Shown here piece after piece: positions 10,959 to 23,302 of a stretch of 64,000 nucleotides of DNA (position 1 is the stretch's first letter; each line of letters opens with the position of its first letter). The notes under the pieces were generated by a model. The model had not been told where the DNA came from. It did no database searches and worked only from the letters and a program-made list of their open reading frames with translations. This DNA is from Sthenelais limicola (taxonomy: Eukaryota > Annelida > Polychaeta > Phyllodocida > Sigalionidae), in NCBI GenBank assembly GCA_942159475.1, contig OW804094.1, positions 19,821,067-19,885,066 on the forward strand, written 5' to 3'. The position numbers were made by a program, and so were the translations under genes.

Positions 10959-12656
10959 AGGGCCTACCCTTCTGGTGTTGTCTTTCTTCCTGGTGCACTT
11001 CCACGCCTCCAGCACCTGGGCCCAACAGTCATGTGACACTGACGATCCAATCAGAAATGGCTTCATTTTCCCTCGCACAATTCACATACATTCCTCAGGT
11101 CGACCTGCCGTTAACACCAAAGTTAACAGAGACTCCATGGCATGGGCACTTGGCAGCTGTGGTAACATTGATGATTATGCCATAGAATGTTTGGAGTTTC
11201 TTGAGTCGTATGGTGTCAATGTCTCTGAAGCTAAAAAAAAGCCTTTCATACCTCACAGCAGTCCAGGGAAGGTTATCAATCCTCTGAGACTTACCTCTGG
11301 CACAAATTACAGAGTAAGAATTAAATGTCAATTAAGTTAAATTCTATTTCTTTTTTGCTACTCTCTTTTTGTAAACAGAAAATTCAGGGCTTCATAAAAG
11401 TCCATGTAATATATATATTTTTGACACCTTCCATGCTCCTTTCCTGCAATGGCTTCACTTATAAATTTATTAATATTATGCTGGTGTTATAATTATGCAG
11501 TTATATGATTCATAATGACCAAATTTTGTTTGTTATAATGGCTACTAAACAAAATTTATCATTTGGATAACTGTTCAGACCCATCATCAATACATTGGAT
11601 TAGGATAGAGTACACACTGAGTTGATTCCGGACAGATTTTTAAACCAAATGAGAATATCATTGGTTGTTTGGTTGACAGCTCTACTTTCTCAAACATTTT
11701 TCATTCCTTCCTAGACATGAAATCTTATTAACAGGTGGTATCTGAGACATTCTACAACTATGCCAGGTTTCTGAATGTACCATTGACATGGGTACAGTGG
11801 AGTGCGTGGGTGAGAGATGAGCACAGAGGTCCTGCAGGTGTTCTTCCTGCTAACCACCACCTTGGTAATGGCATGTGGAGGTGAGTCATCATAGCCTCTA
11901 TCTTCAGCTAGATTAACCACAAATTCCTTTGCACATTATTACATATGGAATATGTCACAAGTCGAAAAAAGTTATATTTTTCAAATCAATTTTTAATTTT
12001 GGAGCGTTGAGTGGTCCTAGGAGCATGAATAGATTTATGTACTAAATTTCAAGACTGTGTATCAATATATCAACCTCCTATGGTTGATTACTTAATATGC
12101 TATCTCGCTGGTTTATTTGTGATTATTTAATATCTGTGCTTTCGCAGATTCAATTCATTACTGGCATGGGTAAAAGCACTTAAAAATGTACAATTCGCCT
12201 TCACCAATCTAATTTGGGACTAAAATGAGGTTCCAAATACAGTTTAGCACACATGTTATACTTGATTCAGTGCAATAACGAATGTATCCAAATATAGCTA
12301 TAGTATTTTAGCCTAATTCAGCAGACTTGATTAGATTTATAGAAACCTTGTGTAGACCATACATAACTCGTCATGTATGGATATTCATTCACTGATCATT
12401 TCTCTTTCTTTGTATACAAATGTTTCCTTTGGGCATTACCAATGACTAATAATTTTCTAATTGCAGGTATCAAGTAGATGGAAAGGATGTTTGTATTAAG
12501 AGTTGGTTCAGGAACCCCAGGTCCAGTACAATGAGAGAACTGGTAGAATTTGATAATATCATCTACAATAAGAACTGGGGTGATGGGGTGATACGCAGCA
12601 CCTACACCAACAAGAATGGGACTGTTGATCTGCGCCTCACCATGACATTCCCTTGA
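10959..12656 (+). CDS. Gene 0: secreted protein of the tandem family, divergent member with an extra intron
   Basis: Three exons are clear: 10959-11313, 11735-11880 and 12467-12656 (stop TGA at 12654). All are bordered by AG and GT. Exon 2 starts with one base of a split codon and continues into a hydrophobic signal-peptide stretch (LLVLSFFLVHFHASSTWA), then QQSC. The block NYR (exon 2 end) / VVSETFYNYARF...W.QWSAW (exon 3) aligns with NYNVLYSSFNNGF...WGGWRL of genes 1-4. The last exon joins in phase 2 and has YQVDGKDVCI, aligning with LGGKEECVYY. Four Cys are predicted in the mature protein, against three in genes 1-3. The first exon is uncertain: ATGATGTTTCAAAG at 10623-10636, before GTTAAT, has the right phase but a weak donor. 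The protein is about 230 residues. Function unknown. Confidence 0.82.
12160..12350. repeat. Decayed MITE of family H in the gene 0 intron
   Basis: AAAATGTACAATTCGCCTTCACC and the sequence after it resemble the left half of the family H element at 41734-41969. The outermost bases and the right end are degraded. Confidence 0.45.
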
Positions 12657-12691
12657 AGCCATTTTGGGGATGTTCCCAGGAAATTTGAATG

Positions 12692-12697
12692 AATAAA
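12692..12697 (+). promoter_or_regulatory. Poly(A) signal of gene 0
   Basis: AATAAA lies 36 bases after the stop codon of gene 0 and is followed by a T-rich stretch (12711-12726). Confidence 0.65.
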
Positions 12698-13371
12698 GGT
12701 TTCAAATGCTTTTTTTATTTTTTTTTAAACAACTTTATTCAACATGTCAACAAAACGTACTTCCTCTGGGTCGATAACACTTAAAAATACATCGAACCTC
12801 TTTTCGTTCCTTTATGTGAGACATTTATATGCGAAAAATCATACAAGCTCCTCGAAATTCAGGGATTTTGAGAATGAGATATGAAGGGGTGTTGAACCAT
12901 TTTCATGCTCAAAATGCCAGCATAGAATTTGATTTCTATTAATGAAGTGAAAAGTTGGCTCATGTACACCGGTCCACCCACCTTTGACCAAAATATTCAT
13001 GTTACTTATTGTAGTGAATTGCATCTATAGTAAATGTCTTTATTACTAGACGATTACCCAACCCAGGTTCTTTCTCCAACGGATCCAGATATCGACAAAG
13101 CCAAAGAATAACACCAACACGGAATGGCTCTTATTGGGATTTATTGCCACCCACGACCAGACTGCAAGTCTAACCAAGACCAAACGATCCGATCGTAGAT
13201 CGAACAGCTATACCTTACAGGCAGGAGCAAGTCATGCTTGTCCTCACATAGTAAAAGAGGTGTCGCACCAGGCGTACATTACCAATAAATGCAGTACATA
13301 AGAATAGGTCATACAGGAATACAGTAAATGGTTATACACAATACACATTCTGCTGTAGTTGAATACAATAT

Positions 13372-13573
13372 AAGAATCCTGCAAATGGGTGTTAAATAGA
13401 CAAAAGTGCCCGAGTCAGATATCTCTGGTGCATATTGCCCGAGGGCGTAGCGATTTCACCGAGTGCATGTAGTGCACAAGGTGAAATCGCGTGGCCCAAG
13501 GGCAATATGCACCAGAGATATCTGACTCGGGCACTTTTGTCTATTTATCACCCATTTGCAGGATTCTTATACC
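13372..13573. repeat. Near-perfect foldback element, arms about 90 bp
   Basis: The sequence from AAGAATCCTGCAAATGGGTG to about 13463 is repeated inverted up to 13573, with a loop of about 20 bp. The arms match almost base for base, with few mismatches, such as TTAAATAG against TATTTAT. As RNA it would form one long hairpin. It is most simply a hairpin-type miniature transposon. Confidence 0.8.
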
Positions 13574-13662
13574 ACCAGCTGCATGCATGAGTGATCACAC
13601 TGACCAGTCTGGTCACCATAGCAACACATACACACATGTTGGGTGTTTACCTTCCCACGGCG

Positions 13663-13790
13663 GATATTCGGAAAAGGAAAAGGATATTCCTAAAAGGAAA
13701 ATGATAATCCGAAAAGGAAAAGGATATTGGCAAAAAGGAAAAGAAAGTTGACAAAAAGGTGTTGAATATTCCAAAAAGAAAAGTCTTGGA
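13663..13790. repeat. Purine-rich GGAAAAGGAAAAGGATATTC repeat
   Basis: GGAAAAGGAAAAGGATATT-like words recur about five times in a row with drift. Simple-sequence expansion; the ORF across it is incidental. Confidence 0.6.
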
Positions 13791-13822
13791 TATTTTTTAT
13801 TTTTCCTATTTCACGTTTATAT

Positions 13823-13923
13823 CCTTTGAGTCAGTAGAGCGTTACCGAGGCACAGGAATGGCAAGGACATTTGATCACACACTCTTGATGTGGAGGGCTA
13901 TTTATAACCTCCGATCCACTACA
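13823..13923 (-). repeat. Antisense LTR fragment related to the 7481-7784 LTR
   Basis: Read on the minus strand from 13923, it begins TGTAGTGGATCGGAGGTTAT and follows the first 100 bases of the LTR at 7481, including AGCCCTCC, TCAAGAGTGTGT, AAATGTCCTTG and GTAACGCT, with scattered differences. Homology stops near 13823. This is a truncated LTR of a related element. Confidence 0.8.
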
Positions 13924-13929
13924 CTTATG

Positions 13930-15500
13930 TTATTTAAGATCTTTCTCACATAACCACTCATCAATCTCACTAATATGGCCTGGTCCTCTAAATAATTATG
14001 TTTGGCGATTTTACACCAAGAACAACAGGTCAAAGTCCTTTAATACTCTTCATTGATAACTTTTGGATGGGTCTTGAATGAATAGATCATTAAATAGACA
14101 ATTTCATGTTTGTACAGTGATTAGCTGATGAAAGTAATAATGACCATCAGTGCCATCACTGTTGCTCACCTCAGCAAGAGAGAAATGTCCTTAATTAACT
14201 CCTTACTTAAAAACATCATTATTATTGATAAACTATTGTTACTGGGGCTAGATCATTAACAAATTCTTACAACTGACACAAACTACACACTGCCTATCGA
14301 ATTGTAGATATATATATCACATGGTCTTGAAAACAGAACAAAATAATAATCAAACTAATAACCGTCAAATGCAGTTTAGTATAAAAACTGTCTACCCTAT
14401 AATGTCGCATGCACAAAAAATAAATCAAATATTGTTCAAGAGCATTTGATCAATATCACTTAATGATGTACAAGCTTAGGAACATAATAGCATATGATTG
14501 GGCAGGCACTCATTGATTTCCTGAAGGTGGATGAAGTGACATATTATATCAGCCAATACTTGCCAATACTTACAGTTGAAAATGTCATTAAGGAACTGAA
14601 TAGCAGAGAATATTAACAGCAGTGTTTTATCTTGGAAGGAATGATGTATTGTTAAAGTGGTATGATAAATATATTTGTATATCGCGCGAACAGAAGAGTC
14701 AGCATGGTTAAGTAATATATTTTATTTGGCTCGGACATGTTTTATCTTTCTGAATACAAATCCTCCTATGAAGAAAGAAAAGAAAAACAAAAATTTTTAT
14801 CCAACATGGACCGACTGGTCAACAGCTTTGAATGAATGTTTCAACCGTTTGAAATGCGTGGTAGTGGTTGCTAGGATACGGTCACTTCCTTCCGGTAGGC
14901 AAGGTCAAGGTGGTGATCTTCCCACTTCGATATAACAGTATAACAATGTCATACACATCATATAGGGCATATTTATATATAATATATAATCTAATAAATA
15001 CTCCTATGTTTTTTATGACCATTTCTTGATGGTCAATCACTACTAAAATAGTGAATACACTCCGTAGGATAACCTCAGATACATCGATATATTCAATACC
15101 CAGTTTTGGAATTTGAAATATGTCTTATATGTCAATTATTTATGAGACAAGCTAGCAAACAATGACAAGATGAGCAATTTTCCGTAGAACATTTATTCTG
15201 GGTATGAAGCAACAAAACTAGTTATTATAGGCGGATATTTATATATCAAAAAGTACTTTAAGTTTAACTAAGGTAGTGCTCATGCATCAAACTTCGACAC
15301 CTGTGTCTCCAGTAGAGTTTAGAACAATATTCAGCGTTGATCTATTAACTCTTACATTTGTGCCATAAAACCCAACAGACCAAATGTAACATACAACATA
15401 CAACGTCGCATCAATCATTCAGCATGGGCTAATAAAATAATCAATAAATTGCCTCAACAGACACGATCAACTATTATATCTAATGGAAACTAATGCCTCC
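13930..15500. other. No gene recognised
   Basis: AT-rich, with short ORFs only. I see no motif, terminal repeat or splice-bounded exon that I can support. Confidence 0.5.
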
Positions 15501-15754
15501 CACATTTTGAATGATCAATTATTTAAATGTCGAACATTTATAGCTTTCTACAGAGCTTCATGTATATCATAATGTATAATGCTCACATCACCAGTTTACA
15601 TACTGATAACTCGAGTAAAAAGCATTGTAATGATTTAAGCCATGTTCTAGAACACTGTAATTTGCAACATGACTATAATAGTAGAGAGCTGACAGCCTTC
15701 ATCGAATGCTGCAGTATTGTTCTCTGCTACAAAGATTGTAAAATAGCACGAGGG

Positions 15755-15850
15755 GCAAGAATACCTCCCATTTGCCGGAGACATTCCCTTGACTGCAGTC
15801 ATTGACTGAAATAAAATGTTTTTCTATTCTATTCTGTTCTATTCTAAAAC
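15755..15850 (+). repeat. 3' tail of a retroposon (copy 2)
   Basis: GGAGACATTCCCTTGACTGC...GACTGAAATAAAATGTTTTTC followed by (ATTCT)n. It matches the block at 8320-8385. The tail is a short tandem repeat rather than poly(A). Confidence 0.6.
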
Positions 15851-16506
15851 GTCCTCATTTTTATTTGAAGGACCCGCCCAAATTCCTTGCTATGATGACT
15901 TCAATTACTGTCGCTCACCGGCAGCCATTCTCTTCACTTAAAATACTTTTATAGGGACATGCAGCACACTATTGATAAAGTCAGTCCTATAGGCTAAGTC
16001 ATAATAGGAGTGAATTCGGCAAGATTTTGTTTGTCGTAATAGGTGAGAGTGCAGCTCTAATGAACCAAACACTCAAGTCAAACTGCAAGTATACCTGAAA
16101 ACAAATAAAATAATACAATAATTGAAATAAAATATCTCAATTTTAGGGCTAAGGGAATTGAGGACGGATCCAGCAAAATATTTGTCATATAAGTACCAAA
16201 ATCATTGTGACCAGTGGACAGGTGATTTGAGTGAGCCCCTGCCACGTTGGGATGATGCCATGCATGTAGATGAAGAAGACAATTAGAACACAGCTAAAAC
16301 TGTTAGCAGTAAACCACTGTAACTGCTGACAGTAATATCAAAGACTGTAACTGATAACTGTCACTGTTACTTGTTCTTTTCCTTATGTATTATGTACCCA
16401 ATCGAGAAAAGATGCTGAGCTGTTTCCGTGCTTATTGCATTATTCATAGACGGTTATAGGTTTTTCACTCACGACTATAGGATTTACATAGACATATCTA
16501 CTCAAC

Positions 16507-16564
16507 ATGGGATGGTATGGTTTCCTGTTATTGTTTGCCTGCATAGTAGCTCAAAGTGCAAAAG
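16507..16564 (+). CDS. Candidate first exon encoding a signal peptide (rest of gene not found)
   Basis: ATG at 16507 opens MGWYGFLLLFACIVAQSAK, a textbook cleavable signal peptide (aromatic start, hydrophobic core, small residues before the cleavage site). It is followed by a good donor, G|GTACGT. The exon ends in phase 1, unlike the phase-2 first exons of genes 1-4, so it would belong to another gene. No following exon is recognisable before the minus-strand remnant at 17.1 kb. It could be the relic of a disrupted gene, or its next exon could be too divergent to see. Confidence 0.4.
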
Positions 16565-16714
16565 GTACGTTTTTGGTCATTTTCAATTTTGCCAGGACCA
16601 ATCATGTGTTTGGCAAAACACAATTAGATTCTAACAGCTCTCCATTCTCAAATATTTCAAAATTCTTCCATTATTTTCATATTTTGGAACATCATTATGT
16701 TCACCATTACCCTA

Positions 16715-16790
16715 TGGGCACTGAGTGCAATGGAGTGCAATGGAGTGCAATGGCAGTGCAATACCATTGCACTGGCATTGCAGTATCTTA
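16715..16790. repeat. Short GTGCAATGGA repeat and hairpin
   Basis: GTGCAATGGA is repeated three times, then GCAATGGCAGTGCAAT is followed by its inverse ATTGCACTGGCATTGC. The same word, GACTGCAATGCCAGTG, recurs at about 16903-16918, possibly the other end of a small element. Confidence 0.5.
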
Positions 16791-17119
16791 TTTCTTTGCT
16801 ATATTACATTCTACAACAATCATCAAGTTACATTTATTATTTAGATCGCTAAAGGATCTTTTCCCGTTGAATTATTGCCGATTTTTTTTATACAAGAATT
16901 CCGACTGCAATGCCAGTGTATTTCTGGCATATGTTAGGGGAATGTGGACAAAACCTCACCTCCCGCCTCCATCTCAGAAACTGCCCAGTAGTAACACTTA
17001 CCAGATCCTGTTTTGCACCTTGGAATGGATTTATCCAGTTGACTTCAGGCATTTGCATGAGATTTTGTCCATCTTATTCATCTCAAAGCATTCTTGTCTT
17101 TTGTAAATCTTTATGCTGT

Positions 17120-18290
17120 CCATTCAACTCATCAATATTTAGCATGTCCTTCAACAGCTGAAAAAAGCTCCTATATTCTGCAATAAGGTAATAGTTGATG
17201 GCACCATGCTTTAGGCTGGAACCCTTAGTTCCCCCAGTTTGTGTGTCCTTATTAACTCTATGGGTTGATCCACAGGAATCTTTCCAAATGGATTAGAGGG
17301 ACCCATCTGTATTGAAAAGCCACCTGACCATACTCATGGATCCCATGATTAGTGTCTGGCAGATTGGTCATCTCACCATAGTATGCAGCCATAAGCAGAG
17401 CACCATGGCAGCATTGCTCAGACTGCAGCCAAATGTAGTGTTCAATCTCCTTCTTGAGATGCTCTTAAAAAGGTGAGCATTTTTTCAGGACAAGGATTGT
17501 CAATATATGACGTTCAGAAAGAAGCACGTTCTCCATTTTCATTGATAATCAAGATATTTCATGAAAATCTTGGTTATGTGGTTGCATGATGTATTTCCAA
17601 GAACTTGGGAAAACATATCCTGGCAAGTGTCTTGACACAGGTCTTTTATTTGATCTATGACAATATCAAGACGATAGAATTCTTGATGATGCTCCTTAAG
17701 CAATGATGAGAAATCGCTCCATGCTAATTGTAGCAAAGCTTTATATAGAACTTAGTAGAATCTGATAGCACGATTGTATTTATGACCCCCTATCACACCT
17801 GCTACTGATCCATCTGTAATGACTCCTGACTCAATGCAGAGGTCTTTCAACCCTGTTTTACCAAATCTTTTTCCTATTATGCCCTGCCAGGTGCAAATGG
17901 TATGAAAAATACCAAGTGGTGGAATGATGTTTGGGAATTTCTCTGGATGAAGCCACAGAATTTCAGATACCTTTGGATAGTGCCTGATCAAAAACTACCA
18001 CAATCCTCTCAGAATGCAAAGATGCCATTATCTCTGAGACTGCAGCAAAGTTCATGAACAGTTGACATGTCAGTAGCTGACATTTATGGTGGGAAGTACC
18101 CAACCACATCAAGTGAAATGTCAACTTTGTCCTGTACTGAGAAGTTAAATCCTGTCCAACTTGGGAGCATGTGCTCTGCAGAAGACTGTATCCTGGCTAT
18201 AACCCAGAGAATGTTCTTTTTCTTGGACTCACTCATGACTATGGTTAACAACAAAGAAATAATATTGGATGCTATGAATATCAATCATGT
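17120..18290 (-). pseudogene. Decayed coding remnant of a repeat-associated uncharacterised protein
   Basis: Three successive minus-strand open stretches (18284-18084, 17991-17752, 17736-17539) read as one broken protein. The middle part has PPLGIFHTICTWQGIIGKRF, GLKDLCIESGV and SYNRA-like HKYNRAIRFY. The next continues with LLQLAWSDFSSLLKEHH. The pattern resembles large, repetitive, uncharacterised invertebrate proteins containing G-F-H-x-x-x-x-x-x-x-x-I-G-K-R and L-x-E-S-G-V blocks. That comparison is from memory and cannot be checked here. Further sense downstream (17500-17160) is broken by stops and shifts, so this is a dead copy. Confidence 0.5.
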
Positions 18291-18311
18291 GTTTTATGCA
18301 TCAAACACTTT

Positions 18312-18832
18312 TCTATGACTCTGTCATGTTAAATACTTATTACAGAGCTCCATAATTTCGCACAGAGTCAGCCAATACATGCAGGTCCATAAATAATATA
18401 GAATTTTTCATATTTTATCCCCATTTTAACATTGACCTAGGTCATAGCAGGTAACCTTGACCTTGGATCAGAAAAATAATGGCTTAAATGGATTCCTCAT
18501 CTCTGAAACCCCCTAGAAACCAAATTTGAATGACATTGGATGGGTTTATGGTGTTAAAAAATATATTCATGTTTTTTTTTTCTCAGCATCATTTTTATGC
18601 TACTAGGTCATTCTAATGGCTCTGTCATATCAAATACTTATCACAGAGCTCCATAATTTCTCACAGAGCGAGTCAACACATGTAGGCCAGTAAATCCAGT
18701 GTCAGATCATCAATTATTGCCATACAATTGAAGTTATGAAAAACATAATAGAGCATTATTGATATTTTAGCCGGATTTTAACATTGAACTAGGTCACAGC
18801 AGGTGACCTTGACCTTGGATCTGATTCAGTAG
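18312..18832. repeat. Direct duplication with TGACCTTGACCTT-like core
   Basis: A block starting CTCTGTCAT(G/A)T and ending GTNACCTTGACCTTGGATC occurs at 18312-18472 and again at 18609-18822. The shared end contains tandem half-sites of the TGACCT type, which nuclear receptors can bind. It is probably just the conserved part of an old repeat. Confidence 0.5.
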
Positions 18833-19239
18833 ACTGGCCCAAGATTCACGATGGTTGTTTTTCTTTTGTCATATCCTGACTTATTGAATCCAGGCACCAC
18901 ATAATACTTACATGTGCGAATCCTTTTGAAATTGTTGTATTACTTTTTCATTACCATAATATATTGCTATGTTGTCACCATAATTATGGCGTTATACGGT
19001 TGCACCAAGTTTATGTATGGAAGATTATTTTAAGACATCTTTCTGTATTGTCTGTTTGGTCCAAACCAACCCGAACACTGTCTAGTTTATACCAACTCAG
19101 TCATTTGCTAAGTATACTTTTCAATGGGACACATACCTCTGATGATTTTAAAAAGCTTATCTATTTATGTTTAACCTTCAGAAACGCAAATAGCTATATT
19201 TTTATCGTTCCTTATACAACTGGTTTCATTTTGTTTTAA

Positions 19240-20225
19240 ATGCCACCGAAACGACCAATGACTTGTTTCTAACCTCTGCGAAACGGCTGCTATGTAGCCT
19301 ATCAGATTCTTTCCCAATGGTTTCCCCTTTGAGCGCTAGCCACCAGAAACGACCTACCGGCCGCCGAGGAGTGTTAACGGCGTTTGGTCATGCATAGGGC
19401 CGGCAAAGCTCAGGGGCAGACAAAGAATGCGACAGATTTTTTTGAAATAATGCGCGTCGTGGTAACGCTGACACAGGAGAAGTTATTAAGGATATAAGGT
19501 GATTGTGTGCATTGGAATACACGCGAAACCGTCAGCAACATGTGGTATTTTGAATGGTCCAAATCGGTCTAGATCTCGCAAGAAACTATATTTATCATTA
19601 TTACATATCTATATGGTCTAAATCGTTGGAATTAGTGATTTTTTCCCTCTATTACCCATTGCAAAATTTATATTGCTGAGTCTGCCATCTTGGAAATGGT
19701 TGATCAATTTATATACACTAACGGCCGTTTTCACAGCTTTATTCTGATGAGTGAGCAAATGGGGCAAGCTTTGCCTTGGATTAGCGGCGAGTATTCACAC
19801 TACAGGTCTATGACGTCATATGCGCTGATACGCTCAGAGCCTCGTGTATGACTTAGTATAAGGGTCGCTTCAGAAGTGTTAGTGGGGTGTATTCCTAGCA
19901 TGTGATTAAGGATGGAATTGTTTGTGGAAAACCGTGAGAATATTTAGATATAAATTGATCAACCATTTAGGTAATAGGTTGAACTGTATTTTGTAGAGGA
20001 TTGTGAAGTTGAATTGTACATATTCTGAAAATCCGACCCATTTCAAACCTGCATGCTATCTTTTGCAGAAATAATTGATCTACTTGTTTCCGCTTCTATC
20101 TCAGAAATTATTTGGGGTTCCTCCCTGTACTTTTAATTGCATTAAATAGTCAGACGTATCCACCCAACACATAGCAACATTTGATATGTAAATATTTTAC
20201 ATATCACCACGTTATATAGGCCTAT
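19240..20225. other. No gene recognised
   Basis: Mixed AT-rich sequence with a more GC-rich patch at 19300-19420. It includes an isolated family-H-like end (GAATTGTACATATTCTGAAAA) at about 20001-20022. No coding region supported. Confidence 0.4.
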
Positions 20226-20648
20226 ACATATATGTGATGTGTTCCAGGAAAATGAGTCATATGTCGCAAAAAATATATTTTTCAAAGTATTTATTTTACA
20301 AGGTTGCTTTATTGGAATGTTCTGATTTTTGGAGAGTATATCACTTATGGTTGCATCAATCGATGTGTCAAATTTCAGGACATTATATATAATATATCTT
20401 TTCGTTTTTAAGATCCACATATGGAGTATATTCAGTTACTTTACTGATTATTTCCTCCCAGAAATATTGGAAACTTTCTTTTTTCAAAATCGAATATATC
20501 AAACTTAAAATCTAGAAATACTTATTAGATTATTAGACTGTTTACTATCATTGGAATCGACTTGGTCTCATCTTTTCAAGTATAATAATATCTCAAAATC
20601 TATTTTTTGCGACTTATGACTCATTTTCCTAAAACGGATAACATATTA
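20226..20648. mobile_element. Family F MITE, complete copy
   Basis: The left end AGGAAAATGAGTCATATGTC GCAAAAAAT and the right end ATTTTTTGCGACTTATGACT CATTTTCCT are inverted copies of each other, extended weakly outward to about 20226 and 20648. The element is 420 bp with no coding capacity. The internal sequence matches 45931-46325 and 54803-55198. Confidence 0.75.
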
Positions 20649-20720
20649 CCACGATACCCATAAAAAAAACGGCAAGACCAACACAATTTTAGCCCGCTGC
20701 CTCCCGTCGACGGCGGGCGG

Positions 20721-23302
20721 TCATGAAGGGCAGACATGGTAAGCGGCGGTCTTCACTTGTAGGCTACCCGTGCCATGGCATTGTTTGTTTGGCTTTATGC
20801 CGCCATATTGGAGGCAGAAAGCAACTCTTATGAATGAGTTTTGTATTGTTTGTAGTTTATTAAGTAATGCTGTGGGTGCGACATTATAAATGCAATCACC
20901 AAAATCTATTATAGGCCTTACTGCTACTTTATAGAGTGTCATAATATTCATTGATGAGAGGGATTTCTGAATTTTCTTTATGGCCTTTAACCTATTTGAT
21001 GCTTGACATATTCTTTTGTTTAAATGCTCTTTAAACGTTAGGTTATTGTCAATAGTCAGACCCAGCTAGGTGTATGAACTTGTATAATTCATATTCTCTT
21101 TTCCAAGGGTGAAGGTATGTTTAGTATTTAGATCTTCATTCTTCGGTGGAAGTATTTCTAAGATATTACTTTTTTCTATGTTAATAGAAATTTTATTCTC
21201 CCTACACCATAGACTGACATTATCTAGGTCTTTTTGTAAATCTTCATTTACTTTTTGCCCGGAGGTATGAGAAGTATAAAGGACAGTGTCATCCGCGAAA
21301 TGCTGAATGTTAACACTTGAAATAACAGACGATAAATCATTAATATACAGGAGGAACATTAACGGTCCCAGACCAGTTCCCTGAGGAACACCTTGTGTCA
21401 CCCTTCTCAAACCAGAAGTAACATTGTTTATGTTAACTGTTTGGAATCTATTTTTGAGATAATTCTCAAACCATAATATGGTGTCATTACTTAAGTGAAA
21501 TGAAGCCAATTTATGTAATAAGATCTTGTGGTCCATCGTATCAAATGCTTTCCTGAAATCCAGGAAAGCAAGGGCAGTCTTCTGTTTATTATTAATGCTA
21601 TTATAAATTTGATAAAAAAGTCTGTGGTGAGCTTGATTTATTGAGTGTTCAGATCTGAAACCATATTGGTATTGGTAAAATAATTTTTTTGATTCTATGA
21701 AATTGTATAATTGATCATGAATTGCTTTTTCTAGAATTTTCGCAGGTAGTTTTATTAAGCTTATTGGTCGATAGTTCAACGGGTTATTTTTGGAACCTTT
21801 TTTATAAAGAGGAATTATCGTAGCAGTTTTAAAATCATTGGGTATTTCCTTCTGGTTTAAGGTAAGATTACATAAATAAGTGAATTGTTCCACCAGCTCA
21901 AATAAACATGGTTTGAGAACTCTGGTCGGTAGAAAAGGTATTCCAGATGCTTTACTAGTTTTCGATTTTCGTATATAATCAGAGATTTCCTGGGTGCTAA
22001 ATTCCTTGAAGGAGAAGAGCTCATCACCATTTATGAGATTAGACTCTTTAAGAAGGTCTTTCTCTTTACTGTCTAACGGTGTAATATTACTAGCTAATTT
22101 GTCACCTATTTCAGAGAAAAATTTGTTTTGCATTTCTGCTGCTTCCATACCAGTTTTTAGTGAATTATCTTCGCCTATAAGGCTGATAATTTGTTTTGTT
22201 TTCACTTTGTCTGGAGTTAGAAAAGGTTTTATAGTGTCCCAGAAATGTTTACTATCACCAGGGTTTTTGGTTAGTTCTTCTCTAAGATGATTTGCCTTTA
22301 AAGTTTGAATTTTTGAATTCATTTGATTTCTTATTTTCTTAGCTTGATTCCAATCTTCAATTTTGTTAGACTGTCTAGCTAGTTTAAATGCTTTGTCTCT
22401 CTCCTTCGATAAATTCACCAACTCTTTAGTATACCAGTGAGGCCTCTCTTTGACCTTTTTAAACCTCTTTTTTGGACACATTCTATCCAAGAAATGATTT
22501 ATTTTGTTTTGCATAAAATCCCAACAGAAATTAACATCTCTTGATTCATAATATTGAGACCAGTCTTCATTTCTCAATATCTCCTTGAGTATTTTAGTAT
22601 CCAAGGATGCCCAGTTCCTGGCAGTGAAAGAAGAATAAGTATACCTATTCCTGTCCTTCTTTTTGATTACAAATACAGGGAAATGATCACTCGTATTATT
22701 ATTGATCGTACCAGCATGGGCTATTGATTTAGAATTGGTATAAATCTGGTCTATAGTGGAAGATTTCCTGCTTATTCTGGTCGGGACATTTATCATTTGT
22801 GAGAGACCAAACTGTTTAATAAAGTCGATTTGAGACGCATTTCTTTCGATAATTTAATCTGCTCCAGAATATTTTTTAATAATTTTAAACCTTCAACAAT
22901 ACTGGCTTGAGGTGGTCTATAGACATTGCTCACTATTATTGTTTTAGCTTGATTTCTTCTACACTCAAAAACTTGAGCTTCAATAAGTGAGTTGGAGATA
23001 TTTAACTTTTCATACATTGTTTCGTTAATAACAAAGCCTTCTTTGACAAAGGTTACTAATCCACCACCACTTTTCTTAATTAACCTGTCTTGTCTTATAG
23101 TATGATAACCATCAATTTCCACTTGGGTTGAGTTGATTCCTTTATGTAACCATGACTCCTGGATGGTCAGTATGTCTACATCAGTATTACTAACAAAAGT
23201 ATTTACTTGAAGGCTTTTTGGAGGAAAACTCCGAATATTCCAAGATGCTATCCTTAGACCTTTCATTTCTGATATCTTATTTTCTTCTATTTCTTGATAC
23301 AT
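20721..23302 (-). pseudogene. CR1/L2/Jockey-type LINE ORF2 (endonuclease and reverse transcriptase), dead copy
   Basis: Read on the minus strand, 23302-22793 encodes the N-terminal part of an AP-type endonuclease (IASWNIRS, IQESWL, NVYRPPQ). It joins a second frame at about 22830 that reads FIKQFGLSQMINVPTR and then SDHFP. The stretch that should hold the Asp-x-Asn active-site block is missing, so the endonuclease is deleted internally. The RT frame, 22796-21066, has NYRPISL, LDFRKAFDT, QGVPQGTGLGPL and the catalytic FADDT. It ends at an in-frame TAG (21066-21068), after which the same frame continues as a C-terminal domain (LYKVAVRPIIDFGDCIY). Homology is lost near 20820. The clade is judged by motif style only. 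Confidence 0.88.
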
